DNA from: CAYLNM01 sp964385045
GTDB taxonomy: Bacteria; Planctomycetota; Phycisphaerae; Phycisphaerales; SM1A02
Direction of reading: 5' to 3'
DNA: 13,260 nucleotides
Assembly (NCBI GenBank): GCA_964385045.1
Contig: CAYLNM010000126.1
Location: 1-13,260, forward strand
In this document: in pieces, positions 7,124 through 13,014 of the stretch
Layout: each line of letters opens with the position of its first letter
How positions within the stretch are numbered: position 1 is the first letter of the stretch
Made by a program: the position numbers and the translations under genes
Notes under the pieces: model-generated
What the model was told of the DNA's origin: nothing
Databases searched by the model: none
Seen by the model: only the letters and a program-made list of their open reading frames with translations

Positions 7124-8619
7124 GCCCCCGCCTCGTCCGCCTCGTCCGCGGCGGTCGCCCGGGCCTCAGTGCGGCGCTCGCGCGGGTTGGTCGCGGTCGG
7201 CACCACGCCGCCGGGCTCTCCGGGCTCGCCGTCACCCACGCCGCCGTCGGCCGGGGCGTCCTCGCCGCCGACCCACATGACGCGCCAGATGGTGCCCTTC
7301 GTCGAGTCGCTGATGTAGAGGCTGCCGTCCGGCCCCGGCGCGATGCCCATCGGCCGCCACTTCGCCTGACGGGGACTGCGGATCACCTCGATGCCGGCGA
7401 AATCGTCGGCGAAGACGATCGGCGGCCCATCGGGCATCCCGTCCTCGCCGAAGGGCGAGAAGGTCACCTTGTAGCCGCCCTGCCGCAGCGGCGCCCGGTT
7501 CCACGAGCCGTGCCAGGCGATGAAGAGGCCGCCGCGGAACCGCTCGGGGAACTGCTCACCGTGATAGAAGGTCATGCCGTTGGGCGCCCAGTGGCCCGGG
7601 AACGCCTGGATCGGCGTCTGGAATCGGCCGCTGTCGTCGGCCTTGGTCCCGTCGCCGCCGTACTCCGGGGCGACGATCCACTCGCCGGTGAGGTGGTTCC
7701 AGTAGCGGTACGGCCAGCCGCCGACGAAGCCCTCGCGCACGCGGTGGACCTCCTCGGCCGGCAGCTCCGCGTTCATCTCGGCGGTGTAGGTGTCGGGGTA
7801 CAGCGAGTTGAGCTGGTCGCGGCCGTGCTGCACGACGTAGAGGTCGTCGGCCACGTCGTTGTAGGTGATGGCGACGCAGTGTCGCAGGCCGGTGGCGTAG
7901 CGGGTGCCGTCGGCCTGGGTCTGGCCCAGCTCGTCGGCGTCGAACGCCCAGATGCCCCCGGAGTCCTCGAGCTGCGGGCAGGGGTCCATGCCCGGCGACC
8001 CCGGGGTGCGCATCTGCTCCTGGCAGGCGTTCGACGGCGCTCCGACGTTCACCAGCAGCGTGCCCGCGCCGTCGAAGGCGATCGGCTTGGCCGCGTGCTG
8101 CCGGCGGTTCAGCAGACCGCTGACGACGACCTCGGGCGGGCCCTGGGGCACGAAGGCGTCCTTCGGCAGGCGGTAGCGGACGACGCGATCGTCGGCCCCG
8201 AAGTACAGCCAGTCGCCGCGGAGGGCGATGCCGGTGCCGAAGACCTCGGGGCAGGCGTAGGTGACCGAGTCGCCGCGGCCGTCGCCGGTGGTGTCGCGCA
8301 CCACCGCGACGCCGCCGCCCTCGGTGGTCTGCCGCATCGCGGCGTAGATCGTGCCGTCGTCGCGGACGGTGATGTATCGCACGCGGCCGATGCCCGGGTG
8401 GACGACGTACGCCCGGAAGCCCTCGGGCAGCGCGATGCCGCCGTCGTCGGGATCGAAGTCCGCCCGGGCGGGCGGCGCCGGCTCGGCCGCGTCGGCGGCG
8501 GTTCCCGTGGGCTGGCCCGCGCCCGCAACGGCGGTGGTCGCGGAGGCGGCGGTGAGGGCGAGGGCGGCGGCCGCGAGGAGGCGGCCGGAACGCGTCCGGC
8601 GGAGCTCGAGCGTCGTCAT
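7120..8619 (-). CDS. Secreted sorbosone/glucose dehydrogenase-like beta-propeller (PQQ-type)
   Basis: Protein of 499 aa. A signal peptide (basic 7-13, hydrophobic 14-35) precedes a six-bladed propeller of the GSDH/sorbosone dehydrogenase family, about residues 55-450. By analogy with soluble PQQ glucose dehydrogenase, His175 (RQHAAKPIAFD) fits the catalytic base and Arg246 (ATGLRH) the cofactor-binding arginine. Other family segments are VQHGRDQL (263-270), GWPYRYW (301-307), APNGMTFYHGEQF (345-357), WHGSWNR (369-375) and WRPMGIAPGPDGSLYISD (421-438). It should oxidise a sugar or aldose-like alcohol in the periplasm and pass electrons to the cytochrome encoded next. The substrate is unknown. 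A disordered acidic tail (452-499) extends past the propeller. ATG 8619 is chosen over upstream in-frame codons because it begins the signal peptide; no Shine-Dalgarno is present, but TACCAT lies 6 nt upstream. Confidence 0.9.
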   Translation of the reverse strand: MTTLELRRTRSGRLLAAAALALTAASATTAVAGAGQPTGTAADAAEPAPPARADFDPDDGGIALPEGFRAYVVHPGIGRVRYITVRDDGTIYAAMRQTTEGGGVAVVRDTTGDGRGDSVTYACPEVFGTGIALRGDWLYFGADDRVVRYRLPKDAFVPQGPPEVVVSGLLNRRQHAAKPIAFDGAGTLLVNVGAPSNACQEQMRTPGSPGMDPCPQLEDSGGIWAFDADELGQTQADGTRYATGLRHCVAITYNDVADDLYVVQHGRDQLNSLYPDTYTAEMNAELPAEEVHRVREGFVGGWPYRYWNHLTGEWIVAPEYGGDGTKADDSGRFQTPIQAFPGHWAPNGMTFYHGEQFPERFRGGLFIAWHGSWNRAPLRQGGYKVTFSPFGEDGMPDGPPIVFADDFAGIEVIRSPRQAKWRPMGIAPGPDGSLYISDSTKGTIWRVMWVGGEDAPADGGVGDGEPGEPGGVVPTATNPRERRTEARATAADEADEAGA

Positions 8620-8625
8620 GGCTCG

Positions 8626-8631
8626 ATGGTA
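8626..8631 (-). promoter_or_regulatory. Candidate -10 box for a leaderless mRNA
   Basis: On the minus strand, TACCAT ends 6 nt before ATG 8619 and no ribosome site is visible. It has the same TANNNT geometry as upstream of the EamA and lgt genes. No -35 element could be recognised. Confidence 0.38.
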
Positions 8632-8804
8632 GGGCGGGCGCCGGTCCCGCCCACTCCCGGCGGACGGGCGGCCGGGCGGCATGACCGCCGGATGGAGGCC
8701 ATTCGGCCGACGCCGGCGGACTCCGGAGGCGACTCGGCGGAGCGCATCGGCCGGGACCGGGGCCGGGGCAGGCCGCGGCCAGAACGCCGGGGCCGGGCGA
8801 GACC

Positions 8805-8842
8805 GCACGCGGCTGCACGCGGCCGCACGAGACGCACGAGAC
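8805..8842. repeat. Short direct repeats, gcacg family
   Basis: gcacgcggct and gcacgcggcc are followed by two exact copies of gcacgagac, so all four units begin gcacg. They lie in the spacer between the SPFH and dehydrogenase genes, about 190 bp upstream of the latter's start. Confidence 0.65.
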
Positions 8843-8882
8843 ACGGTGGATCGGGGCGCGCCGCCGCGTCCGCGCGCGACGA

Positions 8883-8918
8883 GGGGGCGGAACGGCCGCG
8901 ATCGGCCATCCCGCCCCC
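8883..8918 (-). terminator. Second terminator-like hairpin after SPFH gene
   Basis: Outer arms gggggcgg (8883-8890) and ccgccccc (8911-8918) pair over 8 bp. Inside them, ggccg (8894-8898) and cggcc (8903-8907) form a 5-bp stem with a 4-nt loop, separated by a 3/3 internal loop. It has no U-run, as is common at very high GC. It is about 50-90 nt past the SPFH stop. Confidence 0.45.
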
Positions 8919-8932
8919 CTGTGGTGTCGCAC

Positions 8933-8956
8933 CGCCGCGGCGATCACGCCGCGGCG
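8933..8956 (-). terminator. Terminator-like hairpin after SPFH gene
   Basis: The self-complementary 10-mer cgccgcggcg occurs twice with a 4-nt spacer (atca), giving a perfect 10-bp GC-only stem with a 4-nt loop, 13 nt past the SPFH stop codon. No U-tract follows in the leftward direction. Position and stability argue for transcription termination or protection of the mRNA 3' end. Confidence 0.55.
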
Positions 8957-8969
8957 TCTCGGAGCCGGC

Positions 8970-9941
8970 TCAGCGGCGGGCCGTGGCCGGCGACTCCGAG
9001 GACGCCGGCGGGTTCGCCGCCCGCAGCGGCTCGCCGATGTTCATCAGCGGCAGCGGCATCGGGGAGTCGCCGTTCATGAAGTAGAGCTTGGCCGCCGGGT
9101 CCTTGGCGATCTGCTCGAGGGCGCTCATCGCCTGCAGCTGCAGGTAGCCGGGGGAGTTGGCGAGGGCCTTGTTGATCGCCTCGATCTCGTACGCCTGGGC
9201 GTCGGCGAGCACGCGGCGCTGCTCGGCCTCCTCCTCGGCCGCCTGGCGGCGTGCCTCGGCCTCGACCACGACCTGCTGGCTCTCGGTGCGCTTCCGCTCG
9301 AGCTCGGCCTTCGCCCGCTCGGCCTGCTGCTCGGCGGCCTTCTTGGCCTCGATCTGCTGGCGGAGCGACTGCGGGAGCCGGATGTCGCGGATGAGCACCG
9401 CGTCGATCAGGATGCCTTCGGGCTCGAGGTACTCCTTGAGGCCGGAGGTCAGGTTGGTCTGGAGCCGCTGCTGCGTCTCCTCCTGGAAGAAGTCCTCCGC
9501 CCGCGTGATCGACTTGCCCTGCTCGCGCAGCAGCGACCGCACCTTGGGCACGAGGTGCACGGTCTTCATGTCCTCCACCGTGCCCGTGTCCGACTTGATG
9601 ATGTTGGCGCTCTGGCGGTTGATCCGCCACTGGACGGAGACGTCGACGCTGGTGGCGAGCTGGTCCTGGCTCGGCACGTCCGCCGTCTCCATGTGCGTCT
9701 TCTGCCGCGCGTCGTAGAGGTGCCAGTCGTAGAGCGGGTTCACGACGTGCAGCCCCTCGCCGTACGTATCCGACCGCACCTCGCCGAAGAGCGTGGCCAC
9801 GGCGACGTTGCCGGCGGGCACGGTCCGGAAGACGCGGAAGAGCACCGGCACCGCGATCACGACGAGGACGATGACGGGGATGAGGACCTTGGGGAACTGC
9901 GGGCGATCGGAGTCGCCCCGGTACGTGGCCTTGGGCGGCAT
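8970..9941 (-). CDS. Prohibitin-like SPFH/band 7 membrane protein
   Basis: Protein of 323 aa. One membrane helix (about 18-37) near the N-terminus is followed by an SPFH domain (about 39-195), with VPAGNVAVATLFGEV, GLHVVNPLYDWHLYDAR and the closing ILIDAVLIRDIRLPQSLRQQIE. A long charged coiled coil (about 195-262), rich in Ala/Glu/Arg, and a segment ending in low-complexity sequence (305-323) complete it. Such proteins assemble into membrane cages or microdomains and often modulate membrane proteases such as FtsH. HflC and prohibitin are the nearest family members by pattern, and the prohibitin class fits best. No HflK-like partner or NfeD gene lies next to it, so it probably forms homo-oligomers. 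ATG 9941 has a strong ribosome site, GGAGGT, 5 nt upstream. It follows trpD by about 300 bp and likely has its own promoter. Confidence 0.92.
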   Translation of the reverse strand: MPPKATYRGDSDRPQFPKVLIPVIVLVVIAVPVLFRVFRTVPAGNVAVATLFGEVRSDTYGEGLHVVNPLYDWHLYDARQKTHMETADVPSQDQLATSVDVSVQWRINRQSANIIKSDTGTVEDMKTVHLVPKVRSLLREQGKSITRAEDFFQEETQQRLQTNLTSGLKEYLEPEGILIDAVLIRDIRLPQSLRQQIEAKKAAEQQAERAKAELERKRTESQQVVVEAEARRQAAEEEAEQRRVLADAQAYEIEAINKALANSPGYLQLQAMSALEQIAKDPAAKLYFMNGDSPMPLPLMNIGEPLRAANPPASSESPATARR

Positions 9942-9946
9942 GCGGC

Positions 9947-9952
9947 ACCTCC
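9947..9952 (-). promoter_or_regulatory. Strong Shine-Dalgarno of the SPFH gene
   Basis: Minus-strand GGAGGT lies 5 nt before ATG 9941. It is the best ribosome site in the window and fixes the start. Confidence 0.8.
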
Positions 9953-10241
9953 AGGGATGGATCCGGATCGGACGGCGGTCGCCGCGACCCGGCGGACTCG
10001 GGAAGCCCGCCGACTCCTCGGCGCCGGCACCCCGACGGCTCCATCATTGGGGGCGATCGAGCGCGGGTCGCGTCCGAATCGCGGGGACGGGCGACATCCA
10101 CCGGGTGAAATCCCGGGGCTCGGGTTCCGAAGGGCCCGGCCGCGTCAGCGGCGGTGCGATCCGCCTTCGGTCCCGTCTCCGCCGCGCACCCTTCGGCCGC
10201 GCCCGTCGCCGCGCCCCGTGCCCCGCGCCCGTCGCCCCGCC
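9953..10241. other. Spacer between trpD and the SPFH gene
   Basis: No credible gene is visible on either strand. Noted structures are an inverted repeat ccggg-tgaaat-cccgg (10101-10116), the hairpin region 10127-10170, and imperfect cggcgg/ccgccg arms (9990-10012). No clear promoter hexamers for the SPFH gene could be picked out. Confidence 0.5.
10127..10170 (-). terminator. Candidate terminator downstream of trpD
   Basis: Outer arms ccgaagg (10127-10133) and ccttcgg (10164-10170) enclose an inner hairpin gccgc-gtca-gcggc (10139-10152). It begins about 70 nt past the trpD stop. There is no U-tract and the loop is large, so the call is tentative. Confidence 0.3.
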
Positions 10242-11474
10242 TCAGCCGCCGTGACTCGCCGCGGCCAGCCGGTCCAGCGTCTCCATCGCGCGGCCCGACG
10301 CCACCGACTCCGCGGCGAGCCCGAGGCCCTCCTCGAACGAGCTCACGACGTCGGCCACCAGCAGCGTCGCCGCCGCCGCGAGCAGCGTCATGTCGCGCGG
10401 CGGCCCCTGCTCGTCGCCGGAGAGGACGTCGCGGACCATCGCCGCCGCGTGGTCGAGGTCGCGGGCGACCACCGTCTCGCGGGGGCTCAGCGGCATCCCG
10501 TGCTCCTGCGGCTCGATCGTCGCCTCCCGCACGTGCCCGGCGTCGACCCACGCCACGTGGGTCGGGGCGCTGACCGAGAGCTCGTCGAGCCCGTCGTCCG
10601 AGTGCACCACGATCGCGCGGAGGGCCCCGAGATCGGCGAGGGCCTCGGCGATCGGCCGGACGAACCGCCGGTCGTAGACGCCCATCACCTGCCGCCGCGC
10701 CCCCGCGGGGTTGGTCAGCGGGCCGAGGAGGTTGAAGATCGTCGGGAAGCCGAGGGCGTGCCGCACCGGCATCACGTGCCGCGTGGCGGGGTGGTGCCGC
10801 GGGGCGAAGCAGAAGCAGACGCCGACGTCCTCGAGGCACCGGCGCTGCGTGTCGAGGTCGGCCTCGATGTCGACGCCGAGCCGGCGGAGGACCTCGGCCG
10901 AGCCGCGGCCGGTGCGGGAGCGGTTGCCGTGCTTGGCCACGCGGGCCCCGGCGGCGGCGGCGAGGATCGCCGAGGCGGTCGAGACGTTGAAGGTCTTGGG
11001 GGCCCCGCCGGTGCCGGCGGTGTCCACGATGTCGGCCGCGTCGAGCGTGGTCGGCACGCGGTCCACGTGCGTGCGCATCACGCGGGCGGCCCCGAGGATC
11101 TCCTCCGGCGTCGGCGTGCGGGTGGCGAGCAGGGCCAGCAGCGCCCCGATCTCGCCGTGGTGCACGCGGCCGGTCATCATCGCCTCGAAGGCCCCGGTGG
11201 TCTGCTCGGCCGAGAGCGTGCCGCCGTCGAGCAGGTGCTTGAGCAGCGGCGTGAGGTCGGCGTCGACGGCGCCGCGGTCGAACTCCGGCGGGGCGGCGGG
11301 CGCGGCGTGGGGGTTGCCGGCGGGGGCCGGCCCGGCGTCGGGGGCCGCGCCGGGGCCGGAGGGCGAGGACTCGTCGCGAGCGTCGTGAGCCTCGAGGCCG
11401 TGGCGACCGTCGCCGGCGTCGAGGGTGTCGCGGCGGTCGGGTGTCTCGGGCGTCTCGGGCGAGGGAGCGGTCAT
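10242..11474 (-). CDS. trpD: Anthranilate phosphoribosyltransferase with N-terminal extension
   Basis: Protein of 410 aa; the family is usually about 330-350. It joins anthranilate and PRPP to form phosphoribosylanthranilate, the second step of tryptophan synthesis from chorismate, in the cytoplasm. Diagnostic motifs are DTAGTGGAPKTFNVSTASA (151-169, PRPP loop), KHGNRS (181-186), GSAEVLRRLGVD (191-202), FNLLGPLTNPA (247-257) and the Mg-binding DGLDELS (294-300, Asp297 and Glu298). Residues 1-67 are an acidic Pro/Ala/Asp-rich extension not expected in the family. ATG 11474 has GAGGAA 6 nt upstream and no start codon occurs nearer the domain, so the extension seems real; an ATG at 11498 is less supported. 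No other trp gene is present in the window. It is divergent from lgt. Confidence 0.95.
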   Translation of the reverse strand: MTAPSPETPETPDRRDTLDAGDGRHGLEAHDARDESSPSGPGAAPDAGPAPAGNPHAAPAAPPEFDRGAVDADLTPLLKHLLDGGTLSAEQTTGAFEAMMTGRVHHGEIGALLALLATRTPTPEEILGAARVMRTHVDRVPTTLDAADIVDTAGTGGAPKTFNVSTASAILAAAAGARVAKHGNRSRTGRGSAEVLRRLGVDIEADLDTQRRCLEDVGVCFCFAPRHHPATRHVMPVRHALGFPTIFNLLGPLTNPAGARRQVMGVYDRRFVRPIAEALADLGALRAIVVHSDDGLDELSVSAPTHVAWVDAGHVREATIEPQEHGMPLSPRETVVARDLDHAAAMVRDVLSGDEQGPPRDMTLLAAAATLLVADVVSSFEEGLGLAAESVASGRAMETLDRLAAASHGG

Positions 11475-11563
11475 GCGGCGTTCCTCGGGGGCCCTCATCG
11501 GGGACGTGCGGCGGGCGGGGGTCTCGGCCGCCCGGCGTGCGGCGCCCGCGTGCGGGGTCCGGT

Positions 11564-11605
11564 GCCGGGCATCCGGCGCCGGGCATCCGGCGTCGGGCGT
11601 CCGCC
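11564..11605. repeat. 14-bp palindromic tandem repeat, three units
   Basis: Two exact copies of gccgggcatccggc (11564-11577, 11578-11591) and one degenerate copy (11592-11605) lie between the divergent trpD and lgt genes. Each unit is an interrupted palindrome, gccgg-gcat-ccggc, so it could form a small hairpin or bind a dimeric protein. The preceding 14 bp may be a further decayed copy. Confidence 0.75.
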
Positions 11606-11630
11606 GGGGCGGCGGCGGATCGGGGGGTGA

Positions 11631-11636
11631 TAGGCT
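11631..11636 (+). promoter_or_regulatory. Candidate -10 box upstream of lgt
   Basis: TAGGCT ends 9 nt before ATG 11646. A G-run at 11622-11627 is too far from the start to be an ideal ribosome site. The arrangement suggests a leaderless or very short-leader mRNA. Confidence 0.4.
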
Positions 11637-11645
11637 ACGCGCCGC

Positions 11646-12656
11646 ATGCTCCTCGCCGAAGCCTGGATCCACGACCTCGATCCGTTCCTGGTGGAGTTCT
11701 CCGACGGGATCGGGCTTCGCTGGTACGGACTGTCCTATATCGCCGGCTTCCTCGTGGGGTGGCTGCTCCTGCGGCTGCTCGCGCGGTCGCGGCGGACCGC
11801 CCTGCGGCCGGAGATGGCGGGCGACCTGCTGCTGAGCTGCGTGGTCGGCGTCCTCGTCGGCGGCCGACTGGGCTACGTGGCGTTCTACGACCCGGCCCTG
11901 CTCTGGAGCTTCGAGTCGTCCGTCCCGTGGTGGGGCCTGCTCGCGATCCACCGGGGCGGCATGGCGAGCCACGGCGGCCTGATCGGCGTGATCGTCGCGG
12001 CCTGGCTCTTCGGCCGCCGCTGGGGGCTGGCCCCGCGGGACGTGGTCGACTGCCTCGCGGTGGCCGCCCCGCCGGGCCTCGGCTTCGGCCGGCTCGCGAA
12101 CTTCATCAACGGCGAGCTGTGGGGCCGCGCGATGCCGGAGGCGGCCCAGGCCGCCCCGCCGTGGTACGCCGTCAAGTACCCCGAGGAGATCCTGGCCGCT
12201 CCGGCCGACGTGCAGGTCCGGGCCCTCGAGTCCCTCGGCCCGCTCGCCTCGGGCACGGAGCCGCTCGCCAACGCGGTGCGGGCGGTGTACGAGGGCAACG
12301 CCGAGGTCGCCGAGCGGCTCGCCCCGCACCTCACCGCGTACTGGCCGTCGCAGCTGTTCCAGGCGGCGGCCGAGGGCCCGATCCTCCTCGCGGCGGTGCT
12401 CGCGGCGTGGTTCTGGCCGCGCCGTCACGCGGGCACCGTGGGGGCGACGTTCCTGCTCGTCTACGGCGTCCTGCGGATCGTGACCGAGCAGTTCCGGCAG
12501 CCGGACGAGGGCGTCGCGCTGCTGCTGGGGCTCACGCGGGGACAGGTGCTCAGCGTCGCGATGGTGGTCGCGGGGGCGGCGCTGCTGTGGCGGTGGGTGC
12601 GGCGGGACGTGGCGGCGACGAGTGACGAAGCCCGTCAGGTTCATGCGGATCACTGA
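11646..12656 (+). CDS. lgt: Prolipoprotein diacylglyceryl transferase
   Basis: Protein of 336 aa. It transfers diacylglycerol from phosphatidylglycerol to the lipobox Cys of prolipoproteins in the inner membrane. Signature segments are GGRLGYV (72-78), RGGMASHGGLIG (103-114, with the conserved His109), GFGRLANFINGELWGR (146-161), and LRIVTEQFRQPDEG (276-289) followed by LTRGQVLS (296-303). By comparison with the E. coli enzyme, Arg149, Asn152, Glu157, Gly160, Arg277 and Arg284 match the functional residues Arg143, Asn146, Glu151, Gly154, Arg239 and Arg246. Two oddities are a long insert (about 162-232) in the periplasmic loop, and AYWPSQLFQ (231-239) where HPSQLYE is usual. It presumably matures the lipoproteins seen in this window. 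ATG 11646 gives a normal N-terminus. The gene stands alone, divergent from trpD. Confidence 0.96.
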   Translation: MLLAEAWIHDLDPFLVEFSDGIGLRWYGLSYIAGFLVGWLLLRLLARSRRTALRPEMAGDLLLSCVVGVLVGGRLGYVAFYDPALLWSFESSVPWWGLLAIHRGGMASHGGLIGVIVAAWLFGRRWGLAPRDVVDCLAVAAPPGLGFGRLANFINGELWGRAMPEAAQAAPPWYAVKYPEEILAAPADVQVRALESLGPLASGTEPLANAVRAVYEGNAEVAERLAPHLTAYWPSQLFQAAAEGPILLAAVLAAWFWPRRHAGTVGATFLLVYGVLRIVTEQFRQPDEGVALLLGLTRGQVLSVAMVVAGAALLWRWVRRDVAATSDEARQVHADH

Positions 12657-12658
12657 CG
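12633..12658. repeat. Inverted repeat over the lgt stop codon
   Basis: CGTCAG (12633-12638) and CTGACG (12653-12658) are perfect 6-bp arms separated by 14 nt and span the lgt stop. It may be a weak terminator or a scar at the boundary to the lower-GC region. Six-bp arms can arise by chance. Confidence 0.3.
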
Positions 12659-13014
12659 AGCCTGTACGTCGCTCATGTGACGTCCGCTCGCTCCTCGACC
12701 CCTCCAATGGAAGCAAGACCGAGCCCGTTCGTCGCCGTCTCCGGTCCGACATCTCCAGCCTCATCCGGATCGGTCCACGGATCGATGCGTTCTGAGTGAC
12801 GTTCGTGGCCCCACCGCGGCGGACGCGAGTTCGCAGTGGCGCGATCGTCCGCACGGAGACAAGTGCTGCTGTTCGCATTTTGTTCGCAGCCGCCGCGGGG
12901 CCACGAGAATCGGCGAGACCGATTATCCTCCTCCGAACGAAGGTCGAATTCGCGGGGGGCGCACGCTCGCGGTCGCGACGAGATCCGAAGTCAGGTGCGC
13001 GCTGTTTCATTCGA
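12659..13014. other. Gene-free lower-GC spacer between lgt and the NERD gene
   Basis: About 356 bp without a convincing gene on either strand. By line counts it is 62-68% GC, against 72-80% in core lines checked. It contains three GTTCGCA heptamers (12829-12888), the direct repeat cggatcg (12766-12772 and 12778-12784), and A/T-richer patches near 12875-12882 and 12921-12927 that could hold a promoter. No tRNA or clear attachment site was found. Confidence 0.6.
12829..12888 (+). repeat. Three GTTCGCA direct repeats
   Basis: GTTCGCA occurs at 12829-12835, 12871-12877 and 12882-12888; the first and last extend to GTTCGCAG. The starts of the last two copies are 11 bp apart, about one helical turn, which suits side-by-side binding of a regulator 125-185 bp upstream of the NERD gene. 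A regulatory role is inference only. Confidence 0.4.

Larger units (their letters stand above)
8620..8969. other. 350-bp spacer upstream of the dehydrogenase gene
   Basis: I find no believable gene on either strand. The spacer lies between the SPFH stop and the dehydrogenase start, both leftward genes. It contains, from right to left, two hairpins (8933-8956 and 8883-8918), short direct repeats (8805-8842), a G/C-rich low-complexity stretch (about 8755-8800) and the putative -10 box at 8626-8631. Confidence 0.6.

Noticed and set aside
8805..8842. CRISPR-like array
   Set aside because: Units are 9-10 bp with no spacers. None of the repeat clusters in the window has CRISPR geometry, and no cas gene is present.
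6655..9084. An 809-codon + strand open frame opposite the cytochrome and dehydrogenase genes
   Set aside because: It is antisense to two genes with clear catalytic motifs and its translation is Arg/Val/Gly-rich with no recognisable domain.
8944..11586. An 880-codon minus-strand open frame overlapping SPFH and trpD
   Set aside because: It is out of frame with both convincing proteins and reads as Arg/Pro-rich shadow sequence.
12880..12910. TTGTTC and GAGAAT as -35 and -10 boxes of the NERD gene
   Set aside because: The spacing is 19 bp and the -10 match is poor. The hexamers are no better than expected by chance in a 65% GC spacer.
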